Positions 1 to 8,387 are shown, counted from the first letter of the stretch. The stretch: DNA of 18,441 nucleotides from an uncultured Persicitalea sp. (GCA_950075905.1 CATMVR010000021.1:1-18441), one strand, 5' to 3'. Notes: a model not told the origin generated them from the letters alone. Numbers and translations: made by a program.

Positions 1-3000
1 GCGGCCACTTCGTCTTCGGTAGCACCGTCAAAAATTGGCGTAGCATAGCGACGACCCAGTTTGAGTCCGGCCCAGGCCAGGATAGTTTCGTAAATCTGCC
101 CGATGTTCATACGCGAAGGTACCCCAAGTGGGTTCAGAACGATATCAACCGGTGTGCCGTCTTCCAGGAATGGCATGTCTTCGTCACGCACAATACGGGC
201 TACTACCCCTTTGTTACCGTGGCGACCAGCCATTTTATCTCCCACTTTCAGCTTACGCTTCTTGGCGATGTATACCTTGGCTAGTTTCACGATACCAGCA
301 GGTAGTTCGTCTCCTACTTCCAGCGCGAAACGCTCCCGCTTGAAGTGTCCCATCAGCTCACTTCGCTGATTGAGGTAGTTACGAACCAGGCGGAAAATCA
401 TTCGGTTCAGATCGGCGTCATCCGTCCAGGCGTCGGTCAGTACGTCTCCGATCAGGTTTACCTCCTCGGGTACGGAATACTGGCTTTCGTCGCGGTAGGG
501 GTTGGCGGCTGGGAAAAGGTTTTCCGAAACATTCTTCCGGTTAAACTTCATGCCTTTGCTAATGAGCACATCGCCAAACTTATGCTTCACACCCAGGCTG
601 GTTTTACCATCCACAAGCTCCATCAGTTTGTCGATCATGCGCTCACGCAGGGCGGTCAGGTCGCGGCTATAGCGCTTCATGAGAAGCTTAAGCTCGTCTT
701 TGTGCTTGGCGCGCTCCTCCTTGGTTGGACGAGAGAAAAGCTTGGTATCAATTACCACACCCTTCATCGAGGGGGGGGCTTTCTTGGAAGCATCCTTCAC
801 ATCACCGGCCTTATCACCAAAGATGGCACGTAGCAGTTTTTCTTCGGGGGTTGGGTCAGATTCTCCTTTTGGTGTAATCTTACCAATCAGAATATCACCT
901 TCCTTCACCTCCGTACCCATGCGGATGATACCGTTTTCGTCAAGGTTACGAACGGTCTCTTCGCTTACATTGGGTATTTCTGCTGTGAGCTCTTCCTCAC
1001 CCCGCTTGGTATCGCGTACTTCCAGCTCAAACTCTTCGATGTGAATGGAAGTAAAGATATCTTCGCGAACTACCTTCTCCGAGATTACAATAGCATCCTC
1101 AAAGTTGTATCCCTGCCAGGGCATAAACGCCACCATCATGTTACGGCCCAGAGCAAGTTCGCCTCCTTCGGTACCATACCCCTGACACAGCGCTTCGCCT
1201 TTCTTCACTTTCTGGCCCTTCAAAACCATCGGTTGCAGGTTAAGGCACGTATCCTGGTTGGTTCTGCGGAACTTCACCAGATTGTAGCTAACGCAATCGT
1301 CATCGAAGCTTACCAGACGGTCTTCGTCAGTACGCTCGTAGCGTACTATGATTTTGTTGGCATCCACGTAATCGATCACGCCATCTCCTTCGGCTACTAC
1401 CAGGGCCCGCGAGTCCATAGCTACCCGTCTTTCGAGACCAGTACCTACAATCGGAGCTTGCGGCCGCAGCAGGGGCACCGCCTGACGCTGCATGTTTGAG
1501 CCCATCAGGGCACGGTTGGCGTCGTCGTGTTCCAGGAATGGAATCAGCGAGGCTGCCACCGATACAATCTGATTGGCGGCAATATCCATGAAAGAAGCCT
1601 GGCTGGGCTCTACCATGGGGAAGTCGCCCTCAAAACGGGTCTTGATTTTATCAACCGTAAAGTTCCCCTTAGCATCTACTGAGGCATTTGCCTGAGCGAT
1701 ATACTTGGAATCTTCCTCTTCGGCCGTCATGTATATGATTTCGTTGGTCAGTTTTCCGCCTCCGTCGATCACCCGGTAGGGAGTTTCGATAAAGCCCATG
1801 CCATTTACCTTGGCAAAGACGCAAAGGGAAGAAATCAAACCGATATTGGGCCCTTCGGGAGTTTCGATGGTACACAAACGACCATAGTGGGTATAGTGTA
1901 CGTCACGAACCTCAAAACCAGCGCGCTCACGCGACAGACCACCGGGGCCCAGAGCCGACATACGACGCTTGTGCGTGATTTCGGCCAGCGGGTTGGTTTG
2001 ATCCATGAATTGCGACAACTGGTTGGTACCGAAGAACGAGTTGATCACCGACGACAACGTACGGGCATTGATCAGGTCAACGGGTTTAAAATCTTCGTTG
2101 TCACGAACATTCATCCGCTCCTTGATGGTACGGGCCATACGGGCCAAACCTACTCCGAACTGAGCGTACAACTGCTCACCTACGGTCCGTACGCGACGGT
2201 TAGACAGGTGGTCAATATCGTCCACTACGGCTTTGGCGTTGATCAGTCCGATCAGGTACTTCACAATGGAGACGATGTCCTCAGTGGTAAGTACCCGCAC
2301 GTCAAGGCTGGTATCAGAACCTAGCTTCTTGTTGATCCGGTAACGCCCTACATCACCCAGGTCATAGCGCTTGTCGCTAAAGAACAGGCTCTGAATTACG
2401 TCGCGGGCAGTTTGCTCATCGGGTGCTTCGGCATTCCGAAGCTGACGGTAAATCTGCTCAACGGCTTCCTTATCCGAGTTGGAGCTATCTTTCTGTAGCG
2501 TATTGTAGATGATATTGTAGTCGGCCACATTCATATCCTCCTTGTGGAGGATGATAGACTTTTGGCCAGAATCCAGGATCACATCGATATCGTCCGCTGA
2601 AATCAGCGAATCGCGCTCGAGAAGCACTTCGTTTCTTTGAATAGAAACCACCTCACCGGTATCCTCATCCACGAAGTCTTCCGTCCAGGTACGCAGTACC
2701 CGGGCAGCCAGACGGCGGCCAACGGCTTTCTTAAGATTGGTCTGCGTAGCTGAGATCTCTTCGGACAGGCCAAACAGATCAAGAATATCTTTATCGGAGC
2801 CAAAGCCGATAGCGCGCAGCAGTGTCGTTACCGGAAATTTCTTCTTCCGGTCGATATAAGCATACATGACGTTGTTAACGTCAGTAGAAAACTCGATCCA
2901 TGAGCCTTTGAAAGGAATAATACGAGCAGAATACAGCTTTGAGCCGTTGGTGTGCTTGCTCATGGAGAAAAACACCCCGGGTGAGCGGTGTAACTGCGAA

Positions 3001-3428
3001 ACGATTACTCGCTCTGCGCCATTGATCACAAAAGAGCCGCGATCCGTCATGTAGGGGATATTTCCAAGAAATACCTCCTGCTCAATGGTCTCAAATTCTT
3101 CGTGATCGGGATCGTTACAAATAAGTCGAAGCTTTGCCTTCAGGGGTACTGCGTACGTCAATCCCCGATCAATGGATTCATCAACCGAATACTTGGGAGG
3201 CTCAAGGAGATAGTCAATAAACTCAAGCACGAAATTATCCCGCGAATCAGCGATGGGAAAGTTTTCGGCAAATACCTTGTAGAGTCCTTCGCCGGAGCGA
3301 TCTTCTACGGAGGTATCCAAGCTAAAAAAATCTCTGAATGATTGAACCTGAACCCCTAATAAGTCGGGATAATTAATAATCGGAGTGATCCGGGCAAAGT
3401 TTTTTCTGGAAGTTGTTTTGGTAGCCAA
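1..3428 (-). CDS. rpoB: DNA-directed RNA polymerase subunit beta (3' end cut by window)
   Basis: Catalytic beta subunit of RNA polymerase. About 1142 codons are present in one open frame, which I checked at four places (starts ATKTTSRKNFARI; FMDQTNPLAEITHKRRMSAL near 2010-1950; GSNMQRQAVPLLRPQAP near 1500-1450; YATPIFDGATEDEVA at the edge). From the E. coli protein I estimate that about 140 C-terminal residues lie outside the window. The start is TTG at 3428: an in-frame TAA lies 18 nt upstream, no ATG intervenes, and the predicted N-terminus fits related beta subunits. The rifampicin-binding segment carries the drug-sensitive residues at the E. coli D516, H526 and S531 positions; T replaces N518 and A replaces S522. 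It is the last gene seen of the secE-nusG-rplKAJL-rpoB block; rpoC would be expected just outside. Identification is certain. Confidence 0.98.
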   Translation of the reverse strand, partial: MATKTTSRKNFARITPIINYPDLLGVQVQSFRDFFSLDTSVEDRSGEGLYKVFAENFPIADSRDNFVLEFIDYLLEPPKYSVDESIDRGLTYAVPLKAKLRLICNDPDHEEFETIEQEVFLGNIPYMTDRGSFVINGAERVIVSQLHRSPGVFFSMSKHTNGSKLYSARIIPFKGSWIEFSTDVNNVMYAYIDRKKKFPVTTLLRAIGFGSDKDILDLFGLSEEISATQTNLKKAVGRRLAARVLRTWTEDFVDEDTGEVVSIQRNEVLLERDSLISADDIDVILDSGQKSIILHKEDMNVADYNIIYNTLQKDSSNSDKEAVEQIYRQLRNAEAPDEQTARDVIQSLFFSDKRYDLGDVGRYRINKKLGSDTSLDVRVLTTEDIVSIVKYLIGLINAKAVVDDIDHLSNRRVRTVGEQLYAQFGVGLARMARTIKERMNVRDNEDFKPVDLINARTLSSVINSFFGTNQLSQFMDQTNPLAEITHKRRMSALGPGGLSRERAGFEVRDVHYTHYGRLCTIETPEGPNIGLISSLCVFAKVNGMGFIETPYRVIDGGGKLTNEIIYMTAEEEDSKYIAQANASVDAKGNFTVDKIKTRFEGDFPMVEPSQASFMDIAANQIVSVAASLIPFLEHDDANRALMGSNMQRQAVPLLRPQAPIVGTGLERRVAMDSRALVVAEGDGVIDYVDANKIIVRYERTDEDRLVSFDDDCVSYNLVKFRRTNQDTCLNLQPMVLKGQKVKKGEALCQGYGTEGGELALGRNMMVAFMPWQGYNFEDAIVISEKVVREDIFTSIHIEEFELEVRDTKRGEEELTAEIPNVSEETVRNLDENGIIRMGTEVKEGDILIGKITPKGESDPTPEEKLLRAIFGDKAGDVKDASKKAPPSMKGVVIDTKLFSRPTKEERAKHKDELKLLMKRYSRDLTALRERMIDKLMELVDGKTSLGVKHKFGDVLISKGMKFNRKNVSENLFPAANPYRDESQYSVPEEVNLIGDVLTDAWTDDADLNRMIFRLVRNYLNQRSELMGHFKRERFALEVGDELPAGIVKLAKVYIAKKRKLKVGDKMAGRHGNKGVVARIVRDEDMPFLEDGTPVDIVLNPLGVPSRMNIGQIYETILAWAGLKLGRRYATPIFDGATEDEVA

Positions 3429-3530
3429 GGCTATATCTTTTTTGGGTTAATAGAACAAAATTTTCTAGAGCCAGTGCAACAAGTCATAACGCACAAAAGC
3501 TCTGATTAGTTTAAAACCACAAAATCAGGC

Positions 3531-3578
3531 CTCGTAGAGAATGTCGGAAAGCGGGCCCCTCTTCTTACTTTCTACGAG
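3531..3578 (-). repeat. Inverted repeat in the rpoB leader
   Basis: The 8-nt arms CTCGTAGA (3531-3538) and TCTACGAG (3571-3578) are perfectly complementary, with a GC-rich interior containing GGGCCC. In the transcript toward rpoB this could form a stem of 8-10 bp with a 28-32 nt loop. No U-tract follows, so it is not an intrinsic terminator. An RNA-processing or leader structure is possible but unproven. Confidence 0.35.
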
Positions 3579-3754
3579 AAAAGAAGTGTTTCGGACCGGC
3601 CTCCCCAATTTATAAGAATTCGAGGGTGTAAACCATAAACCTCTGGAATTCAGGGAAGATAATGCGACTATTACTGAGCGGAGAGTAGATTAGAACTTAA
3701 CTCAGTAGGTACAACACCAAACCACAACAATAAGTTTGATGCTTATATACTAAA

Positions 3755-3790
3755 CAGGAAAAGACCTGACGAATGTCAGGCCTATTCCTG
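3755..3790 (-). terminator. Hairpin after rplL, possible attenuator before rpoB
   Basis: Two 16-nt arms surround a GAAT loop and pair at 14 of 16 positions (3755-3770 with 3775-3790). It begins about 30 nt after the rplL stop. In the minus-strand transcript only UUUAG follows, so termination there should be partial, which would suit an attenuator between the ribosomal protein genes and rpoB. The longer T-run (CTTTTTTAT) lies on the plus-strand side. The structure is seen; the attenuator role is inferred from position. Confidence 0.5.
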
Positions 3791-3820
3791 CTTTTTTATG
3801 GGGTAAAAGCGGGATGAAAA

Positions 3821-4204
3821 TTACTTCACCTCAACTTCGGCACCAGCTTCTTCAAGCTGCTTCTTAAGGGCCTCAGCCTCATCTTTAGCAACACCTTCCT
3901 TCAAAGGCTTGGGAGCACTGTCAACCAGTTCCTTCGCTTCTTTCAAGCCGAGACCAGTCAGGTCTTTCACCAGTTTAACAACAGCAAGCTTGCTTGCACC
4001 AGCTGCTTTAAGAATTACATCGAAAGACGTCTGCTCAACCGCAGCAGCAGGCTCATCGCCACCACCAGCAGGGCCAGCCACCATTACTGCACCAGCAGCA
4101 GCGGGCTCAATGCCGTATTCGTCCTTCAGAATTGCAGCAAGTTCGTTCACTTCTTTAACCGTAAGGTTAACAAGCTGCTCCGCGAAAGCTTTCAAATCTG
4201 CCAT
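3821..4204 (-). CDS. rplL: 50S ribosomal protein L7/L12
   Basis: Acidic stalk protein that recruits translation GTPases to the ribosome. The protein has 127 residues, the usual size. An N-terminal dimerisation helix (about residues 1-35) is followed by an Ala/Gly-rich flexible hinge (about 36-58) and the conserved C-terminal domain. That domain contains KLAVVKLVKDLTGLGLKEAK, the factor-binding helix pair. It follows rplJ after a 100-nt gap; the two products form the stalk together. ATG start, TAA stop. A hairpin and a long gap separate it from rpoB downstream, which fits independent tuning of stalk protein and polymerase levels. Identification is certain. Confidence 0.98.
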   Translation of the reverse strand: MADLKAFAEQLVNLTVKEVNELAAILKDEYGIEPAAAGAVMVAGPAGGGDEPAAAVEQTSFDVILKAAGASKLAVVKLVKDLTGLGLKEAKELVDSAPKPLKEGVAKDEAEALKKQLEEAGAEVEVK

Positions 4205-4304
4205 TTTTTATTTTTGATTAAGTGATTATTACAAATGATTTTGAATGTATTGATGGCTTATGATTGAGTCTGATGGATAGCCAGTGCGCATCAGCCCTAT
4301 GAAA

Positions 4305-4838
4305 TTAATCCTCTTTTTCGGATAAAGTCTTAACAATACCGGCCAGTTTGTTACCGCCACTTTGCAGGGCAGATACCACATTCTTGGCGGGTGATTGCAA
4401 CAGACCAATAACTTCTCCAAGAAGTTCCTGCTTCGATTTCAGCGAGATGAGGGTTTCCAGTTGATCCGCTCCGATAAAAAGAGACATATCTACTGAGGCA
4501 CCTTTCAGCTTAAGCTTGTCGTTACCAGACTTCTTACGAAATTCTTTGATCAGTTGCGCAGGGACTTTACCTGACTCCGGGTGAAACATTACCCCCGAGA
4601 AGCCTTTCAGAACGCTATCGTCGAAAGGAGTATAATCGGTACTTAATGTTTCAAGTGCTTTTTTGATCAGGGTATTCTTGATCACCCGATACTCTATACC
4701 GCGCTCAAAGCACAGGCGACGAAGTTGGTTTACTTCATCTACCGACATGCCGGAAGCATTGGTGATATAGAAGTACGGTGTGTTCTCGAACTTCTGACTC
4801 AGTTCTTCTATTACTACTGCTTTTTCTTCCCGTGTCAT
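4305..4838 (-). CDS. rplJ: 50S ribosomal protein L10
   Basis: Base of the ribosomal stalk: it binds 23S rRNA and carries the L7/L12 dimers. The protein has 177 residues, normal for the family. The N-terminal RNA-binding domain is typical, with EEKAVVIEELSQKF at the start, then the FYITNASGMSVDEVNQLRR segment and the YRVIKNTLIKKAL motif. The C-terminal helix (SPAKNVVSALQSGGNKLAGIV onward) is the L7/L12-binding part. It starts 2 nt after the rplA stop, so the two are co-transcribed and perhaps translationally coupled. In other bacteria L10 represses its own leader; no obvious leader structure was identified here. Confidence 0.97.
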   Translation of the reverse strand: MTREEKAVVIEELSQKFENTPYFYITNASGMSVDEVNQLRRLCFERGIEYRVIKNTLIKKALETLSTDYTPFDDSVLKGFSGVMFHPESGKVPAQLIKEFRKKSGNDKLKLKGASVDMSLFIGADQLETLISLKSKQELLGEVIGLLQSPAKNVVSALQSGGNKLAGIVKTLSEKED

Positions 4839-4840
4839 AA

Positions 4841-5539
4841 TTATAAACCTGGAATCGTGTTTTTGTCAATGGAAACACTTGGGCTCATCGTGCTCGACAA
4901 GTAAATGCTTCTCACATACGTACCTTTTGCCGAAGATGGCTTCAGGCGAACCAGTGTATTAATAACCTCCTGGGCGTTCTGTGCCAGTTTTTCAGGATCG
5001 AATGATACTTTCCCGATGCTGGTGTGAATGATACCGGATTTGTCAACCCGAAAATCAATCTTACCTGCCTTAACTTCCTGAACAGCCTTACCCACGTCGG
5101 TGGTTACGGTACCTGATTTAGGGTTGGGCATCAATCCACGGGGACCGAGGATTTTACCTAGCCTACCTACCTTAGCCATTACGCTAGGCATCGTTATGAT
5201 TACGTCTATGTCGGTCCAACCTTGTTCGATTTTTTGGATGTATTCATCCAGACCTACGTGATCAGCTCCGGCCTCTTTCGCTTCGGCTTCTTTGTCAGGT
5301 GTACACAGCACCAGCACGCGCACCTCCTTACCCGTACCGTGAGGCAGGGTCACAACTCCACGCACCATCTGATCGGCCTTCCGGGGATCCACGCCCAAAC
5401 GAACGTCAATATCCACGGAGGAGTCAAATTTGGTATAGGAGATGTTCTGGAGAACTTCTGCGGCCTGATGAAATGAGTACGACTGAGTTCCGTCGAACTT
5501 CGATTGAGCCTCTTTCTGCTTTTTCGTCAATTTTCCCAT
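4841..5539 (-). CDS. rplA: 50S ribosomal protein L1
   Basis: Builds the L1 stalk near the ribosomal E site, which moves deacylated tRNA out. The protein has 232 residues, as expected. The family signature is plain in the middle of the protein: IDVIITMPSVMAKVGRLG followed by KILGPRGLMPNPKSGTV. The N-terminus starts MGKLTKKQKEAQ, a lysine-rich RNA-binding beginning. It lies 32 nt after rplK and 2 nt before rplJ. In E. coli, L1 represses the rplK-rplA mRNA; that regulation is known for the family but cannot be judged here. Confidence 0.98.
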   Translation of the reverse strand: MGKLTKKQKEAQSKFDGTQSYSFHQAAEVLQNISYTKFDSSVDIDVRLGVDPRKADQMVRGVVTLPHGTGKEVRVLVLCTPDKEAEAKEAGADHVGLDEYIQKIEQGWTDIDVIITMPSVMAKVGRLGKILGPRGLMPNPKSGTVTTDVGKAVQEVKAGKIDFRVDKSGIIHTSIGKVSFDPEKLAQNAQEVINTLVRLKPSSAKGTYVRSIYLSSTMSPSVSIDKNTIPGL

Positions 5540-5571
5540 GTTCTTAGTTTCTTAGGCGTATCGTTGTACGC

Positions 5572-6021
5572 TTAGTTGTTTTCTTCCCACGGGGCTTTGC
5601 CAGTCACGGTAATACCCATACTACGAGCTGTACCAGCTATCATCTTCATGCCTGCATCAACAGTAAAGCAGTTCAGGTCGGGCATCTTGGTTTCGGCAAT
5701 TTGCCGAACCTGATCCCAGGTAACCGAGCCAACTTTGGCGCGGTTCGGCTGAGCCGACCCTTTCTTCAATTTAGATGCTTCCATGAGCAAAATAGCGGCC
5801 GGAGGAGTCTTTATGACAAAGTCAAAAGACTTATCCTTGTAGTATGTAATAACTACCGGCAACACCATACCCATTTTGTCTTGGGTACGGCCATTAAACT
5901 GCTTGCAAAACTCCATGATGTTCAAACCCTTCGAACCCAGTGCAGGTCCGATAGGAGGTGAGGGATTGGCCTGGCCACCCTTCACTTGGAGTTTGACGTA
6001 TCCGCCTATTTCTTTTGCCAT
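5572..6021 (-). CDS. rplK: 50S ribosomal protein L11
   Basis: Binds the GTPase-associated region of 23S rRNA and takes part in factor binding and stringent-response signalling. The protein has 149 residues, slightly longer than the E. coli form. The N-terminus GYVKLQVKGGQANPSPPIGP is the classical L11 start, including the proline-rich linker region. GLNIMEFCKQFN and the C-terminal GTARSMGITV segment complete the family pattern. It follows nusG after 76 nt and precedes rplA by 32 nt, the usual gene order. Confidence 0.98.
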   Translation of the reverse strand: MAKEIGGYVKLQVKGGQANPSPPIGPALGSKGLNIMEFCKQFNGRTQDKMGMVLPVVITYYKDKSFDFVIKTPPAAILLMEASKLKKGSAQPNRAKVGSVTWDQVRQIAETKMPDLNCFTVDAGMKMIAGTARSMGITVTGKAPWEENN

Positions 6022-6097
6022 TGTTTTTGATTTTGTCGGTCTATTGGTTCTCCTTACGGCTCACGTGCAGGGGAAGCAATCCTGCCCGCTCAGAGTA

Positions 6098-6652
6098 TCA
6101 ACTTTCCTTTTCGACTTGTGCGTAACTGAGTTCCACGGGCGTACTGCGCCCGAATATTTTTACAACTACATTGAGTTTTTTCTTCTCGTCAAATACCTCT
6201 TCCACCGTACCGATAAAGCCACTGAACGGGCCGTCGACCACCTTCACGCTTTCTCCTTTGAGGAAAGACATAGATGGTGTTTCTTCTTCCTGTGCGGCCT
6301 CATCGACCCGGCCCAGGATTCGGTTGATTTCTGATTGGCGAAGAGGTACGGGCACTTTGGAAGTACCCTCAGAATTTCCGAGGAATCCAATTACCCCGGG
6401 CATGCTGGTAATCAGGTGGTGTACCTCTCCTTTGGAAAGATCTGCGGATATGATGATATAGCCCGGAAAGAAGTTCTTTTCACGAACTCGCTTCTTGCCA
6501 TTCCGCATTTCGTAGATTTTTTCCGTTGGAATGAGTACCTCGGGAACGTATTCACTGAGGTTCTGCCGGGCGAGTTCGTTCTCAATGTAAGTCTTGATCT
6601 TCTTCTCTTGCCCCGAAACGGCTCTTAATACGTACCAATTTACACCCGTCAT
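6098..6652 (-). CDS. nusG: Transcription termination/antitermination protein NusG
   Basis: General elongation factor that binds the RNA polymerase clamp and couples transcription to ribosomes or Rho. The protein has 184 residues. The N-terminal NGN domain runs from WYVLRAVSGQEKKIKTYIE through FFPGYIIISADL to MPGVIGFLG. The C-terminal KOW domain begins near FLKGESVKVVDGPFSGFIGT. A short acidic linker (DEAAQEEETPS) separates the two. It lies 37 nt after secE and 76 nt before rplK. The length and motifs indicate the housekeeping copy, not a specialised NusG paralogue such as UpxY. Confidence 0.97.
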   Translation of the reverse strand: MTGVNWYVLRAVSGQEKKIKTYIENELARQNLSEYVPEVLIPTEKIYEMRNGKKRVREKNFFPGYIIISADLSKGEVHHLITSMPGVIGFLGNSEGTSKVPVPLRQSEINRILGRVDEAAQEEETPSMSFLKGESVKVVDGPFSGFIGTVEEVFDEKKKLNVVVKIFGRSTPVELSYAQVEKES

Positions 6653-6689
6653 GCTGTTCTGGGATTATTGAGGTATTCCAAAAAATACC

Positions 6690-6881
6690 TTAGAAAGTCT
6701 GATAAAATAGATTGAGTGCGTTCTCGAAAACGAAGTCCATAAACCCCACCACAAAGGCAAAGATCAAGGATCCCACTAGCACCAGCGTGGTATTGGACTG
6801 CAACTCGTTGAAAGGAGGCCAGGTCACGTGTTGTGTGATCTCTTCCCAAGAGGCTTTCAAAAATGAGGTTAACTTTTCCAT
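6690..6881 (-). CDS. secE: Preprotein translocase subunit SecE
   Basis: Small essential membrane subunit that clamps SecY in the Sec protein-export channel. The protein has 63 residues, typical of the short single-span form. An amphipathic N-terminal part (FLKASWEEITQHVTWP, the conserved pre-membrane motif) leads into one transmembrane segment (about residues 30-50). I chose the ATG at 6881 because the longer in-frame extension to 6929 runs into the tRNA-Trp gene and the residues it adds are tRNA-derived. It sits between tRNA-Trp and nusG, the standard order. Confidence 0.93.
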   Translation of the reverse strand: MEKLTSFLKASWEEITQHVTWPPFNELQSNTTLVLVGSLIFAFVVGFMDFVFENALNLFYQTF

Positions 6882-6899
6882 TTTCTGTTTTAAAACTAG

Positions 6900-6970
6900 C
6901 ACGGGTGGAGAGATTCGAACTCCCATCAACGGTTTTGGAGACCGCTATTCTACCCTTGAACTACACCCGT
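6900..6970 (-). tRNA. tRNA-Trp (anticodon CCA)
   Basis: A 71-nt cloverleaf read on the minus strand. The acceptor stem ACGGGTG pairs with CACCCGT. The D arm is GTTC/GAAT. The anticodon stem GCGGT/ACCGT closes the loop CTCCAAA, giving CCA. The T arm GGGAG/CTCTC closes the loop TTCGAAT. The discriminator is G and no CCA tail is encoded. It is the first gene after the promoter at 7009-7038 and is co-transcribed with secE. Confidence 0.97.
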
Positions 6971-7008
6971 TTGTATTTCCCTTTTCGCGTTCTCAACGAT
7001 TGGGGCTG

Positions 7009-7038
7009 CAAAGATACGAATTTGTCATAAAAAACAAG
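7009..7038 (-). promoter_or_regulatory. Bacteroidota-type promoter for tRNA-Trp-secE-nusG
   Basis: On the minus strand CTTG (7038-7035) is followed after 18 nt by TATCTTTG (7016-7009), matching the TTG-N18-20-TAnnTTTG consensus of the Bacteroidota housekeeping sigma factor. The expected start site is about 30 nt before the tRNA-Trp 5' end. The -33 element lies inside one arm of the tuf terminator hairpin. The sequence match is seen; activity is inferred. Confidence 0.75.
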
Positions 7039-7069
7039 TGCATTTCTCAGCGAAATGCACTTGTTTTTT
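7029..7069 (-). terminator. Intrinsic terminator of tuf
   Basis: A perfect 18-bp inverted repeat (7029-7046 with 7052-7069) surrounds the 5-nt loop TCAGC. It ends in a run of T on either strand, so it could act in both directions. It lies 15 nt after the tuf stop. The core AACAAGTGCATTTC is flanked by A/T pairs that supply the U-tract. Confidence 0.88.
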
Positions 7070-7084
7070 TGAACTTAGCCGAAC

Positions 7085-8272
7085 TTAGTCAAGAATCTCA
7101 GTTACCTGGCCGGCACCTACCGTACGTCCACCCTCACGGATAGCGAAACGGAGACCTTTTTCCATGGCAATCTTGTTGATCAACTTCACTTCGATCGTGA
7201 TGTTATCGCCGGGCATTACCATTTCCACACCAGCGGGGAGTGAAATCTCTCCGGTTACGTCCGTGGTACGGAAGTAGAACTGTGGACGGTATTTGTTAAA
7301 GAATGGAGTGTGACGTCCACCTTCTTCTTTCGAAAGTACGTAAACCTCAGCCTTGAAGTGAGCGTGGGGCTTCACTGAACCTGGCTTACAGATTACCATA
7401 CCGCGACGGATATCTTCTTTGTCGATACCACGGAGAAGCAGACCAACGTTGTCACCGGCTTCACCACGGTCAAGGATCTTACGGAACATCTCAACACCTG
7501 TTACGGTTGATTTGAGGTTCTCAGCACCCATACCAAGGATATCAACAGCTTCGCCCGAATTGATGATTCCACGCTCGATACGACCCGTAGCAACCGTACC
7601 ACGACCAGTGATCGAGAATACGTCTTCCACAGGCATCAGGAACGGAAGATCCGTCATACGAGGAGGGATGGGAATAAAGCTATCAACAGCATCCATCAGA
7701 TCTTCCACGGTCTTCACCCACTTGTCTTCGCCATTCAAAGCGCCAAGAGCAGAACCCTGAATTACCGGAATATTGTCTCCGTCATATTCGTAGAAGCTCA
7801 AAAGCTCACGAATTTCCATTTCTACGAGTTCAAGAAGCTCGGGGTCATCAACCATGTCCACCTTGTTCATGAATACTACAAGCTGAGGTACACCTACCTG
7901 ACGGGCCAGAAGGATGTGCTCACGCGTCTGGGGCATGGGTCCATCGGTAGAAGCTACTACGATGATAGCGCCGTCCATCTGGGCAGCACCCGTAACCATG
8001 TTCTTAACGTAGTCAGCGTGTCCGGGGCAGTCAACGTGCGCGTAGTGGCGATTGGCTGTCTGGTACTCTACGTGTGATGTATTAATAGTAATACCGCGCT
8101 CTTTCTCTTCAGGAGCGTTATCAATTGACGAGAAGTCACGCTTTTGTGATAGTCCCTTATTTGCCAGTACAGTTGTAATTGCAGCGGTCAGGGTAGTTTT
8201 ACCGTGGTCAACGTGCCCGATTGTACCGATATTAACGTGCGGTTTCGAGCGATCAAACGTCTCTTTTGCCAT
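7085..8272 (-). CDS. tuf: Elongation factor Tu
   Basis: GTPase that delivers aminoacyl-tRNA to the ribosomal A site. The protein has 395 residues, full length. In domain I the P-loop GHVDHGKTTLT lies near residue 20, DCPGHADYVKNM near 80, and NKVDM near 135. Domain II includes GRGTVATGRIERG. Domain III ends with GRTVGAGQVTEILD. It is preceded by the tRNA-Tyr/Gly/Thr cluster and followed by its own strong terminator, so it appears to be a separate transcription unit from secE-nusG. I found no perfect promoter in its 115-nt leader (8273-8387), so read-through from the tRNA promoter or a non-consensus promoter is possible. Confidence 0.98.
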   Translation of the reverse strand: MAKETFDRSKPHVNIGTIGHVDHGKTTLTAAITTVLANKGLSQKRDFSSIDNAPEEKERGITINTSHVEYQTANRHYAHVDCPGHADYVKNMVTGAAQMDGAIIVVASTDGPMPQTREHILLARQVGVPQLVVFMNKVDMVDDPELLELVEMEIRELLSFYEYDGDNIPVIQGSALGALNGEDKWVKTVEDLMDAVDSFIPIPPRMTDLPFLMPVEDVFSITGRGTVATGRIERGIINSGEAVDILGMGAENLKSTVTGVEMFRKILDRGEAGDNVGLLLRGIDKEDIRRGMVICKPGSVKPHAHFKAEVYVLSKEEGGRHTPFFNKYRPQFYFRTTDVTGEISLPAGVEMVMPGDNITIEVKLINKIAMEKGLRFAIREGGRTVGAGQVTEILD

Positions 8273-8387
8273 GTTTTCTAGGTATGCTTAAATTAAAAGT
8301 TAATACGAATTTGTTAACGTTTGCTGATTTTGCCTTCAAGTGATTTGCACCGTTTGTCCTAGTAAAACTGTCTAAGACTGAAAACAA

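Larger units (their letters stand above)
3429..3820. other. Long rplL-rpoB intergenic leader (392 nt)
   Basis: No gene is visible in this gap. It holds two inverted repeats. The first (3755-3790) is a strong hairpin just after rplL, listed separately. The second pairs 3531-3538 with 3571-3578 (CTCGTAGA / TCTACGAG, 32 nt between the arms) and lies about 100 nt before the rpoB start. I found no perfect TAnnTTTG promoter on the minus strand here. In E. coli the same gap holds an attenuator and an RNase III site that lower rpoB expression relative to the ribosomal proteins. A similar role is inferred only from position and structure. Confidence 0.6.

Noticed and set aside
771..778. Run of eight G inside rpoB, a possible frameshift or phase-variable tract
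   Set aside because: The frame is the same at 3428, 2006, 1493 and 8, so the run is read normally as part of a Pro-containing segment.
345..1499. Long plus-strand open frames at 345-833, 679-1044 and 1041-1499
   Set aside because: They lie antisense to rpoB, show no family motifs, and owe their length to the codon usage of the opposite strand.
3909..4217. Plus-strand frame of 102 codons over rplL
   Set aside because: It is antisense to the clear L7/L12 gene; its Ser/Ala-rich composition is a mirror of the Ala-rich hinge.
6882..6929. Longer N-terminus for SecE (MMGVRISPPVLVLKQK)
   Set aside because: The extension overlaps the tRNA-Trp gene and its residues come from tRNA sequence; the ATG at 6881 fits the family.
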